The notes below the pieces were generated by a model. That model ran no database searches. It was not told the origin of the DNA and saw only the letters and a program-made list of their open reading frames with translations. 64,000 nt of DNA. It comes from Bacillus sp. SD088. GTDB taxonomy: Bacteria; Bacillota; Bacilli; Bacillales; Bacillaceae_C. Of this stretch, positions 53,912-62,259 are shown in pieces; the first letter of the stretch is position 1, and every line of letters begins with the position of its first letter. The translations under genes and the position numbers were made by a program. Location of the stretch: contig NZ_JADIJK010000007.1 of assembly GCF_017355205.1 (NCBI RefSeq), positions 1-64,000 of the forward strand. Direction: 5' to 3'.

Positions 53912-54482
53912 ATGAAATTAGGATATGCAGGTGTTTCCACTGAGGAACAATCCTTACAATTACAGAAAGACTTGCTGATAAAAGAAGGGGTTGAATCAGA
54001 ATACATATTTGAAGAAGAAGTCACGGGAACGAAAACAGAACGTCCGAAACTGAAAGAATTACTGGTCTATGCCAGAAAAGGTGATCAGATCGTTGTCTAT
54101 AAACTTGACCGTTTAAGTCGTTCTACGAAACACCTTATTGAACTATCCGAGGAATTTGAAAAGAAGGACATTGAATTAATCAGTATTCAAGACAAACTTG
54201 ACACAACAACTGCCATCGGAAAGGCGATGTTTAAAATGTTAGCCGCTCTAAGTGAAATGGAACGGGATATCATTCTAGAACGTACGATAGCTGGCTTATC
54301 GTCGGCCCGTGCAAGAGGACGTAGAGGTGGTCGACCAAGGGATGAGTAAAGAACAGTTAGACCATGCAATAGATCTTTATGAAATGAAGAAATATACTTT
54401 AAAACTAATAACCGAAAGGACAGGTGTATCTAAAGCAAAGCTATACAAAGAAATAGCTGATAGAAAAGCATTTACTAAATGA
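53912..54482 (+). pseudogene. tnpR: Tn3-type serine resolvase, frameshifted
   Basis: The first frame (53912-54349, 145 residues) is the resolvase catalytic domain with Ser9 in GYAGVSTEEQ, VYKLDRLSRS and LSEMERDIILERT, and ends after GRRGGRPRDE. The C-terminal helix-turn-helix continues one frame over (54342-54482) as MSKEQLDHAIDLYEMKKYT...GVSKAKLYKEIADR. In addition the conserved Arg of GYARVS is Gly7 here. The recombinase is therefore probably inactive twice over. Confidence 0.83.
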
Positions 54483-54519
54483 CGAACGACTGCCAGCTTT
54501 AGCTGACAATCGCTAAACA

Positions 54520-54569
54520 CCATTTATTGGACAGATGGCCCCAAAATCGATTGATGCTACCTTTACCCC
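54520..54569. repeat. right terminal inverted repeat
   Basis: Its reverse complement starts GGGGTAAAGGTAGCATC and matches the left end at 45 of 50 positions. Confidence 0.9.
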
Positions 54570-54574
54570 TAATA
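54570..54574. repeat. right target site duplication TAATA
   Basis: Identical to 48291-48295, directly after the right terminal repeat. Confidence 0.88.
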
Positions 54575-54586
54575 AAGCTTTTTATG

Positions 54587-54618
54587 GCAGTAGACAATTG
54601 TTGTTTACCGCTTTTTTT
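54587..54618 (+). terminator. original terminator of YjbR-like gene, displaced by transposon
   Basis: GCAGTAGACAA (54587-54597) pairs with TTGTTTACCGC (54601-54611), with one mismatch and one GU pair, followed by seven T's. Without the transposon it would lie about 15 bp after the YjbR stop. Confidence 0.6.
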
Positions 54619-54665
54619 CGTACTATACGACAAAACTTTATTCTAATTACTATTTTGTATAAGTA

Positions 54666-54873
54666 GGCTGGGAATAATTAAAAAAACGTTAAACTCTAAA
54701 ATGCATTACATTAGCGTAGAAATACACGTAGATTCCTGCAGGAAGCAAGAGTTCGGCAAGATCACGGTGGGCTGTCACTTGCCCGCGGAAAGCAAAGTTT
54801 AATTTCCGAAGCGGGGGATATGCACCCTAGGAATTCGTTTTTTTCTTTGGTGAAAATACTTTTGTCCCAGCCT
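54666..54873. repeat. dispersed intergenic repeat, long copy
   Basis: Terminal inverted repeats GGCTGGGA (54666-54673) and TCCCAGCC (54865-54872) enclose a stretch with CGTAGATTCCTGCAGGAAGC and GAAGCGGGGGATATGCACC. Blocks at both ends are shared with 90-222. It is non-coding and ends 7 bp from the DUF3307 stop codon. Confidence 0.65.
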
Positions 54874-54879
54874 CATCTT

Positions 54880-55752
54880 TTAAATAATGACTCCCTGTAC
54901 AACAAGCCCAAGTATTAACCCAAGAAAAATAGAAGTCAGCGTACCTAATAAGAAATATTCCGCCCAGTTACGATCATTCAACTGTTTGAAGCGTGCAATC
55001 GATTTAGCGGCGATTATAAAAGCAATCGATGGATATGCGCCAATTACTGTAAGGATAATAACAAGCAATCTTTCTATATAGCCGATCAATTTTCCGCGTG
55101 AACGAAGTGGGGTGGAGTAGGTAAGATAATGATATTTCTCCGTGAAACTACTTTCTGTTGTTGGTTGGTTTTTTTCTTGTCTAGCCTTAATTTGATTGTT
55201 CAATGTCAGTTCGCCTTCAAAGTTTGCAAACTCGGATGGCAAGGAACCGATGATATATTTTACAATATGGCCGCTGACACTTGTCGCTAAAATATAAATG
55301 ATGATCAAAGATAATGCTGTGTTGAGCGTGCTTAAACTACTTGTCCCATATAAGTCTAAAAAACTCGCTGTCATTTCTGCCACTTTCATAGAAAAGAAGA
55401 GAATAGAGGTTATTAGTATCACAATGACATGTAATACTTGATCTAATAGAAAGTATCCGAGCCGTTTCATATTATCGGTTGTGTTATTTGGCATGGAATC
55501 TATTAATTTTATTTTTGATAAATCAATCAAAAGGTGCGTGATCATAATAAACGCTAAAGGCAGAATAAAGTAGGAGGTTATATGTTGAAATTCGTATTGA
55601 TACCCCCATATAACAATAAGTGTGATTCCTGTTATCAGTAGATGGTGAAGTAAGTGTTTTTTCAGATATTTTATTTTATTTTTCACCATCTGGTCTGATT
55701 GCAGCCAAAAGTCAGCAATTAAATGTGCGAGAAGTAGCAATAGTACAGTCAT
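54880..55752 (-). CDS. DUF3307 membrane protein
   Basis: This 290-residue protein begins LLLLLAHLIADFWLQSDQMV, the DUF3307 signature, with further HxxxD-like text THLLIDLSKIKL, and has about seven membrane segments. It overlaps the upstream SatD-like gene by 4 bases. The pair is known to travel together, but its role is unclear. Confidence 0.82.
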   Translation of the reverse strand: MTVLLLLLAHLIADFWLQSDQMVKNKIKYLKKHLLHHLLITGITLIVIWGYQYEFQHITSYFILPLAFIMITHLLIDLSKIKLIDSMPNNTTDNMKRLGYFLLDQVLHVIVILITSILFFSMKVAEMTASFLDLYGTSSLSTLNTALSLIIIYILATSVSGHIVKYIIGSLPSEFANFEGELTLNNQIKARQEKNQPTTESSFTEKYHYLTYSTPLRSRGKLIGYIERLLVIILTVIGAYPSIAFIIAAKSIARFKQLNDRNWAEYFLLGTLTSIFLGLILGLVVQGVII

Positions 55753-56525
55753 TGTAATTTCCTTTCTTTAGGAAAATAAACATTTAGATGTTTCTTGACA
55801 TGTTGTTTAATGTTTGTTTGCAACTTATCTGTTAGCTGATGCTTATCTTGCGCTCCCAATGAATCCAGCACCTTCACAATGTCATAAAAAGCATGTAAGA
55901 TGACTTGCGTTTTCCCCTGTTTCATGTGATGGGATATTGTAGCTGTTGTTCTTTCGAGATATTGACTTACTTTATTTTGTTGCCCGAGTATGACATACAA
56001 AGAACAGACGAGGGATTGTATTTCGGTTTGCTCGTCCATGTGTTCCTGTTTAAGAATTAAAATCGTATTGATTAGTGTCTCAAACTGTTTGTTAAAAGCG
56101 GTGAAACCTCGTTCATCTGAAAAATCCGGTAATGTAAAGTGAAATAACGATCTGTTCTGTTGTTTTTTCAGGTAATCATTGGCATTTCTTGCTTGTTTCA
56201 TTAATGGATGAATCCAAGTTTCTATGTTTATTTCGCTTACATCCTCTTGGATATCGCCGAATGATAATCCGAAATAAGGTTTATGATTGGTGAATTTCCA
56301 AATCTGACTTATATAAAAAGCAAGGATATATGCCGATGCATAGCCGCTGCTTATAACCACCAATTCATCGCCGGCACGGTGACTAATCTTCGCCACAGCC
56401 GTATCTTGTATCCATTCCTTGATGTCACTTTTTAGTTGCTCCAGATATTCACTTAATTCATTTCCACTATTTTCTTTAGACGAATTACTTATATCCATGA
56501 TGAAGACAGAGACTTCATTTGGCAT
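55749..56525 (-). CDS. SatD-like protein
   Basis: This 258-residue soluble protein starts MPNEVSVFIMDISNSSK and has GDELVVISSGYASAYILAFY and KPYFGLSFGDI. These fit the SatD family, which often accompanies DUF3307 proteins. The start could also be TTG 56531; the AAAGGAG site is 11 bases from ATG 56525 and 5 from TTG 56531, so this is ambiguous. Function unknown. Confidence 0.65.
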   Translation of the reverse strand: MPNEVSVFIMDISNSSKENSGNELSEYLEQLKSDIKEWIQDTAVAKISHRAGDELVVISSGYASAYILAFYISQIWKFTNHKPYFGLSFGDIQEDVSEINIETWIHPLMKQARNANDYLKKQQNRSLFHFTLPDFSDERGFTAFNKQFETLINTILILKQEHMDEQTEIQSLVCSLYVILGQQNKVSQYLERTTATISHHMKQGKTQVILHAFYDIVKVLDSLGAQDKHQLTDKLQTNIKQHVKKHLNVYFPKERKLQ

Positions 56526-56680
56526 GAACAAAACAACTCCTTTTTTATCTCAATATAGAGAAGTTTGATTATATAGTCGAATATATCATAAGTTAGATGT
56601 AATAACCAAACTTTATGAAAGTTAGATGATTGATTATTTTTATCAAATAGGTCATAAAACACTCATTAAATATAATTATA

Positions 56681-56709
56681 TTGACATCGTATTAGTTTGA
56701 GGATAAAAT
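56681..56709 (+). promoter_or_regulatory. promoter of siderophore uptake operon
   Basis: TTGACA (56681-56686), 17-bp spacer, TAAAAT (56704-56709). Confidence 0.82.
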
Positions 56710-56715
56710 GACTGT

Positions 56716-56734
56716 GATAATGAGAATCATTATC
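56716..56734. promoter_or_regulatory. Fur box
   Basis: GATAATGAGAATCATTATC matches the 19-bp Fur consensus at 18 positions and lies at the expected transcription start, so iron-bound Fur should block the operon. Confidence 0.92.
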
Positions 56735-56917
56735 AAATAATGTCGTTTTATTCTATCAGTAATAGTTTAAGAGCTTTATCCGGAATTTTGCCAATTCTCG
56801 ATATTTTAAATGGTTAATCTCACTAGAAAGGAGAATGGAAGATTTATAATAAGCTAGTTGGTCGTATAGGCGACGAATTGTAGATACATATTATTATGAA
56901 GGAAGAAGGATATATAA

Positions 56918-57997
56918 ATGAAATTACAACAAAAAATTCAATTAGGAACACTACTTATGTTATTTGTGGTTATGATTGGACTTGCTGGATGTTCATCAGA
57001 TTCAGCGTCCAAAGAAAGCTCTACTGAGGACGAAAAGGCAGAACAAACAGATTCCTCTGGTTCTGATTCTGAAGATGCAACGGAATATCCGCTCGTCATA
57101 GGACATGCCCTTGGGAAAACGGAAATTAAAAGTAAACCTGAACGAGTGGTTACCATCCAATGGGGGAACCAAGATGTGGCACTTGCACTTGGAGTTGTCC
57201 CTGTAGGGTTTTCGGAAGCAAATTTTGGCGTTCAAGATGACAGTGGACTTTTGCCTTGGACTAAGGAAAAACTTGAAGAACTTGATGTCACAGATCCAAA
57301 TGTATTCCAGGATACGGATGGTCTTGACTTTGAGGCAATTTCAGATGCGCAGCCAGATGTTATTCTTGCAGCATACTCTGGTATCACACAAGAGGATTAC
57401 GATTTACTAAATGAAATTGCACCAGTTGTGGCATATCCAACTTCTCCTTGGACGACAACATGGCGTGAGCAAGTTCTTTATAATGCAAAAGGGATGGGAA
57501 TAGAAGCAGAGGGAGAACAGCTGATTAAAGATGTAGAAGATACGATTGCTGAAAAGTTAGAGAGCCATCCAGAAATTGAAGGAAAAAAAGTCGTATGGGT
57601 TAACTTCTCAGCTGAAGATACATCTCAATTGCATATATACACACCAACAGACTCTCGCGGCGCTTTCTTATATGAATTAGGATTGGAATACCCGGAAAGT
57701 ATAACGGAAATGCTCGATGATCCAGACAGTTATTCCTTGAATCTAAGTGCTGAAAATGCTGGAGCGCTAAATGATGCAGATATCATTGTCGGTTATGGGA
57801 ATGACGAATTGTTAAAAACGCTTCAAGAGGATCCATTGATTGGTAAAATTCCGGCAATTGAAAGAGGTTCTGTTGCATTTATTGATAGCGATACGCCTTT
57901 AGTGGCTGCGGGAACGCCAACTCCACTTTCGATCACGTATACAATTGATGAATACTTGGAATTAATTGGAGGAGCTATTGAAAATATAAATGAATAG
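56918..57997 (+). CDS. iron-siderophore ABC transporter substrate-binding lipoprotein
   Basis: This 359-residue protein has a lipoprotein signal ending VVMIGLAGC (lipobox LAGC), a Ser/Asp/Glu-rich linker, and a FecB/FepB-type periplasmic-binding domain (KPERVVTIQWGNQDVALALG, then PDVILAAYSGITQEDYDLL). It captures ferric siderophore at the cell surface. The Fur box at 56716-56734 and two FecCD-type permease genes directly downstream fix the role. The ribosome binding site is GAAGGAAGAAGG. A 180-nt leader precedes it. Confidence 0.9.
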   Translation: MKLQQKIQLGTLLMLFVVMIGLAGCSSDSASKESSTEDEKAEQTDSSGSDSEDATEYPLVIGHALGKTEIKSKPERVVTIQWGNQDVALALGVVPVGFSEANFGVQDDSGLLPWTKEKLEELDVTDPNVFQDTDGLDFEAISDAQPDVILAAYSGITQEDYDLLNEIAPVVAYPTSPWTTTWREQVLYNAKGMGIEAEGEQLIKDVEDTIAEKLESHPEIEGKKVVWVNFSAEDTSQLHIYTPTDSRGAFLYELGLEYPESITEMLDDPDSYSLNLSAENAGALNDADIIVGYGNDELLKTLQEDPLIGKIPAIERGSVAFIDSDTPLVAAGTPTPLSITYTIDEYLELIGGAIENINE

Positions 57998-59030
57998 ATT
58001 TTCAGGTACAAAAGTAAAACAGCCAAACCCACATATTCCAAAATATTTTGTACTGGTTCTGGTGGTTGGCTTAATCTTGCTTGCTGTGAGTGTCGTTGCT
58101 TCCTTTGTGTTTGGCTCAAAAATAGTTGGACTTGATGAGGTAATCAATGGGTTATTTCATCCAAGCATAGACTCATATGATGCCAATATTGTTCGCAAGA
58201 GAATTTCCCGAACTGTCTTTAGTCTATTATGCGGCGTAGCACTTGGGGTTTCGGGAGCGCTTATGCAATCCGTAACCCGTAACCCGCTTGCTGATCCGAG
58301 TATACTTGGAGTAAATACCGGAGCGTCATTATTCGTTGTAATTGGCATTGCGTTTTTCCATATTGGTAGTGCCAGTCAATATATTTGGCTTGCTTTAGTT
58401 GGTGCTGCAATTACAACCGTTATTGTTTTTGGAATTGGCTCGATGGGACGTAATGGGGCTACTCCCATTAAGCTTGTTCTGGCAGGAACAGCTATCAGTG
58501 CTGCGCTTTCTTCCTTTGTCACCGCAATTCTGATTCCGCGTTCTCACACCATGGATCAATTTCGGTTCTGGCAAGTAGGAAGTGTCGGATCGGGAACATG
58601 GGATAGTATCACTACATTTGTCCCGTTCCTGGTCACTGGTGTATTGATTGCCATATTTACTGCTCCAGCACTAAATGCAATGGCATTAGGTGACGAAGCT
58701 GCAACTGGTTTAGGCGTTCGAACTGGAATTCTCCGATTTATTTCCTCTCTTGGTGCTGTTCTTTTATGTGGAGCAGCTACTGCACTAGCAGGTCCAATTG
58801 GCTTTATCGGACTATTATCAACGCATGTCATGCGCCTTGTTCTCGGACCCGATTTACGATTTGTGATACCCATGTCAGCTATCTCCGGAGCAATCATCTT
58901 AACATTGTCAGATGTAGTCGGCAGGCTTGTTGGCAGTCCTGGAGAGTTAGAAGTTGGTGTCGTAACAGCATTTATAGGGGCACCGTTATTAATTACACTA
59001 GCTATTAGATCGAAAGTGAGTTCATTATGA
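57990..59030 (+). CDS. FecCD-family siderophore permease 1
   Basis: This 346-residue membrane protein with about nine to ten segments shows the FecCD motifs GALMQSVTRNPLADPSILGV and GPIGFIGLLSTHVMRLVLG. Its start overlaps the binding-protein stop by 8 bases. It is one half of the translocation channel of the iron importer. Confidence 0.9.
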   Translation: MNRFSGTKVKQPNPHIPKYFVLVLVVGLILLAVSVVASFVFGSKIVGLDEVINGLFHPSIDSYDANIVRKRISRTVFSLLCGVALGVSGALMQSVTRNPLADPSILGVNTGASLFVVIGIAFFHIGSASQYIWLALVGAAITTVIVFGIGSMGRNGATPIKLVLAGTAISAALSSFVTAILIPRSHTMDQFRFWQVGSVGSGTWDSITTFVPFLVTGVLIAIFTAPALNAMALGDEAATGLGVRTGILRFISSLGAVLLCGAATALAGPIGFIGLLSTHVMRLVLGPDLRFVIPMSAISGAIILTLSDVVGRLVGSPGELEVGVVTAFIGAPLLITLAIRSKVSSL

Positions 59031-60058
59031 GAAATGATTCTATCACATATATTATGGAAGGCAGACAGCAAAGACGGCGGCGTTGGATGATCGTGACAAC
59101 TCTTCTCACAGTCTTAGCAGGTGTTCTATGTCTTCTTATGCTATTACTTGGGAATACGATTTATCCGATAAAAGAAGTTTATCGGACACTTATGGGGGAA
59201 CAAATTCAAGGCGTTTCTTTTGCAGTGAATGTCATACGATTGCCGAGAATGGTAGCAGGTTTTTTTGCTGGCCTTGCATTTGGTATTGCTGGGACGATTT
59301 TCCAAACATTGTTTCGTAATCCATTAGCGAATCCAAATGTACTTGGTATCACCGGCGGTTCCAGTGCAGCGGCAGTGTTTTGCATCGTTATCTTGCAGGC
59401 AAGTAATGCTGTTATTTCTGTTGCGTCATTAGTTGCAGGTCTCATTACTGTCATTGTGATTTATGGGTTATCAAGAGTAAGAGGTTTTTCAATTGGCAGG
59501 TTAATCCTAATTGGCATTGGCGTTCAAGCCATGTTTGATGCTCTTATATCTTATCTTTTGCTCGTTAGTGCTGAACAAAATCTTCCTGCAGCACTTAGAT
59601 GGCTGAACGGTAGCCTTAACGGTTCACAAATGCATGAGTTGCCACCTTTGATTTTATCTGTTCTCATCTTGGTTCCTATTGTTATTCTTTTAACCAAACA
59701 TTTAAGCATACTAGAGCTTGGAGAACAATCGGCCGTTTCTCTTGGGGTGAATACAGACATGACAAGAATGTTGCTTGTTTTGAGTTCTGTTGTCATGATT
59801 TCTTTGGCAACCTCTACAACGGGACCCATTGCATTTATTTCTTTCCTTGCGGGACCCATTGCGAAAAGACTAGTAGGGGCAGGATTTTCAACGATCATGC
59901 CTGCAGGTCTAGTAGGTGCGAATCTAGTTTTGGCAGCAGATCTAATTGGACAATTTGCCTTTAATGTCAGATTTCCGGTCGGCGTCATAACAGGAATCAT
60001 TGGAGCACCATACTTGATTTACTTACTGATTCGTATGAATCGAAGGGGAGAATTATAA
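59027..60058 (+). CDS. FecCD-family siderophore permease 2
   Basis: This 343-residue partner permease shows GTIFQTLFRNPLANPNVLGI and GPIAFISFLAGPIAKRLVG, paralogous motifs to permease 1. The ATG overlaps the preceding stop (ATGA) and the stop overlaps the ATPase start (TAATG). Confidence 0.9.
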   Translation: MRNDSITYIMEGRQQRRRRWMIVTTLLTVLAGVLCLLMLLLGNTIYPIKEVYRTLMGEQIQGVSFAVNVIRLPRMVAGFFAGLAFGIAGTIFQTLFRNPLANPNVLGITGGSSAAAVFCIVILQASNAVISVASLVAGLITVIVIYGLSRVRGFSIGRLILIGIGVQAMFDALISYLLLVSAEQNLPAALRWLNGSLNGSQMHELPPLILSVLILVPIVILLTKHLSILELGEQSAVSLGVNTDMTRMLLVLSSVVMISLATSTTGPIAFISFLAGPIAKRLVGAGFSTIMPAGLVGANLVLAADLIGQFAFNVRFPVGVITGIIGAPYLIYLLIRMNRRGEL

Positions 60059-60864
60059 TGAAACCGGAACATCATTTTGAAGTGGAGCAAGTAGTAGCTG
60101 GATATGATCATAAAACGATTATTCATAAAGTAAGTCTTGTTATTCCTAATAATAAAATAAGTGTCATTATTGGACCAAATGCATGCGGTAAGTCTACCCT
60201 CCTTAAAACGATGGCCAGGCTATTAAAACCTGCTTCAGGAAATACTGTACTGGATGGAAAGTCAATTGAAAAAATACCATCTAAAAAATTAGCTCGAACA
60301 CTTGGGCTTTTACCACAATCCCCCATTGTGCCAGAGGGAATCTCGGTTGCGGATTTAGTTGGAAGAGGGAGATTTCCTCATCAATCTTTACTCAGCGGAT
60401 GGTCCAAGAAGGATTATGAAGCAGTAGCTGAGGCAATGGATATTATGAATATAACAGAACTTGCCAATTATCATATAGATGAACTTTCAGGTGGACAAAG
60501 GCAACGGGTCTGGATTGCAATGGCTCTGGCCCAGCAAACAGATATCCTATTTCTCGATGAGCCTACAACCTTTTTAGATATTACGTATCAAGTTGAAATT
60601 TTAGATTTACTTACTGATCTTAATCAAAAATACGGAACAACGATTGTGATGGTTCTTCATGATATTAATTTATCTGCACGTTATGCACACAATATTTTTG
60701 CGATGCATAATGGAAAATTAATGGCAGAAGGTAAGCCATCTGAAGTTATTACAAGTACATTGATTAAGGAGATCTTTGGTTTAGCTTGCCAGGTGATAGA
60801 GGACCCAGTTTCAGGATCACCTTCTGTGATACCTATTGGACGGCATCATGTGAACTACTCTTAA
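60058..60864 (+). CDS. siderophore ABC transporter ATP-binding protein
   Basis: This 268-residue FepC/FhuC-type ATPase has Walker A GPNACGKST (about residues 40-48), signature LSGGQRQRVW (about 142-151), Walker B ILFLDEP (about 162-168) and the switch histidine in LHDIN. It powers the importer made by the three preceding proteins. Confidence 0.92.
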   Translation: MKPEHHFEVEQVVAGYDHKTIIHKVSLVIPNNKISVIIGPNACGKSTLLKTMARLLKPASGNTVLDGKSIEKIPSKKLARTLGLLPQSPIVPEGISVADLVGRGRFPHQSLLSGWSKKDYEAVAEAMDIMNITELANYHIDELSGGQRQRVWIAMALAQQTDILFLDEPTTFLDITYQVEILDLLTDLNQKYGTTIVMVLHDINLSARYAHNIFAMHNGKLMAEGKPSEVITSTLIKEIFGLACQVIEDPVSGSPSVIPIGRHHVNYS

Positions 60865-60944
60865 ACCCACTTACTAAATTTAAAACATATAAAAAGAGAA
60901 GATGCTAAGGAGACTAGAAATTTTAACTTAAGGAGGGGTGTTAA

Positions 60945-61997
60945 ATGACGACAGAATGCAAAGATGTAACAATTATTGGTGGTGGCTCGGCAGGATTATA
61001 TGCAGCTTTCTATTGTGGAATGCGAGATTTATCCGCCCGCATTATCGAGTTTAAACCTAAGCTCGGGGGCAAGGTTCATGTCTATCCCGAAAAAATGATT
61101 TGGGATGTAGGAGGTATAACACCGATTACCGGTGCTCAATTAATAGAGCAAATGGAAGAGCAAGCGCGTACATTTGATCCGGAAATTATTTTAAATGAAA
61201 AAGTGGAAAAGCTTGAAAAGAATCAAGATGAGCTTTTTGTGATAACAACCCATACAGGACATGAATACGTAAGCAAAACAGTTATTTTGGCAACTGGCGG
61301 AGGAATCTTTGAACCAATTAAATTAGATATAGAAGGAGCTGACCGTTTTGAAGTAAGCAATCTTCATTATACGGTTCAGAATCTTGATGCATTTAAAGAC
61401 AAGAAAATAGTCGTTTCCGGTGGTGGAGATACTGCCATCGACTGGGCCAACGAACTGGAACCCATCGCCGAAAAAGTATCATTGATTTATCGTGGTGAGG
61501 AATTCAAAGCGATGGAAGCACACATCGCTCATCTGGAAGCCTCCTCTGCTAGCATCTATAAAAATACAAAGATAGAAAAACTAATTGCTGACGAGGACGG
61601 TCATCGTGTCAAAGAGGTGTTGACGAGAAATCAAAAAACCGGTGAAGAGGTTCGGTTTGAAGTGGATGACTTAATCATTAATTATGGGTATGACAGAGAA
61701 CTGAAATTTATTAAAGAAAGTCCATTACAAATAGAATTGGAACGCGATTTTTTCGTGAAAGGATCTGGTAAAGCCGAAACGAACATAGCTGGTTTATATG
61801 CTGCTGGTGATATTCTTTCATTCGATGGAAAGGTGCGATTAATCGCTGGTGCATACAATGATGCAGCGAATGCGGTGAACCAAGCAAAGCTGTATCTTAA
61901 GCCAGATGCATATGCAGAGATTTATATATCTTCTCACAATGCGAAATTTGATGCCAAAAACAGAGAACTGCTTTCCCATTTATACACTAAAAAATAA
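60945..61997 (+). CDS. ferredoxin-NADP reductase-like flavoprotein (YumC/YcgT-type)
   Basis: This 350-residue thioredoxin reductase-like protein lacks the redox-active CxxC. It shows FAD motif IIGGGSAGLYAAFYCGMRDL near residue 10, NADP motif VSGGGDTAIDWANEL (about 159-173) and the second FAD motif GLYAAGDI (about 283-290). This pattern is the YumC/YcgT type of ferredoxin-NADP reductase. It follows the Fur-controlled importer by 80 bp with no terminator visible, so it probably reduces ferric siderophore or supplies electrons for iron release. The ribosome binding site is AAGGAGGGG. Confidence 0.87.
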   Translation: MTTECKDVTIIGGGSAGLYAAFYCGMRDLSARIIEFKPKLGGKVHVYPEKMIWDVGGITPITGAQLIEQMEEQARTFDPEIILNEKVEKLEKNQDELFVITTHTGHEYVSKTVILATGGGIFEPIKLDIEGADRFEVSNLHYTVQNLDAFKDKKIVVSGGGDTAIDWANELEPIAEKVSLIYRGEEFKAMEAHIAHLEASSASIYKNTKIEKLIADEDGHRVKEVLTRNQKTGEEVRFEVDDLIINYGYDRELKFIKESPLQIELERDFFVKGSGKAETNIAGLYAAGDILSFDGKVRLIAGAYNDAANAVNQAKLYLKPDAYAEIYISSHNAKFDAKNRELLSHLYTKK

Positions 61998-62062
61998 GAG
62001 GGGAGAAGAGGCAGGCTTTTGACCTTCTATTTTTTCTTATCAAAACCTTTTATCTCGGAAAT

Positions 62063-62086
62063 GCAAAAAGCTCCGCAGCTTTTTCT
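62063..62086 (+). terminator. terminator after flavoprotein gene
   Basis: AAAAAGCT (62065-62072) and AGCTTTTT (62077-62084) form a stem with loop CCGC and U-rich 3' side. Confidence 0.6.
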
Positions 62087-62259
62087 AAACATGTAACCCT
62101 ATCTGTGATCTGATCTCCTTTCTGGTGTAAGAACCTTCAGGTTATCATTGATCACCTTGACTGGGTTATTTTTTTTCGAGAAAAACCTTTCATTGACCTG
62201 AATACATTGAATTATTGAAAAATCACTCCTATAATAGTCCACAGAAGGGTGGTATTCAG

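Larger units (their letters stand above)
48296..54569. mobile_element. Tn3-family transposon, complete ends, 6274 bp
   Basis: The unit is bounded by 50-bp inverted repeats that begin GGGG, as in the Tn3 family, and a 5-bp duplication TAATA. It contains tnpA fragments (minus strand), a small unknown gene, a DUF899 gene, an alpha/beta hydrolase gene and a tnpR-type serine resolvase (plus strand). The middle (about 51.8-53.6 kb) is clearly more GC-rich than the flanks, pointing to cargo of foreign origin. Both recombinases are broken, so movement would need helper proteins. Confidence 0.9.

Noticed and set aside
61998-62259. Possible T-box or other riboswitch upstream of ilvD
   Set aside because: No AGGGTGGNACCGCG T-box motif or specifier-loop layout was found; only a terminator-like hairpin and weak long-range pairing are visible.
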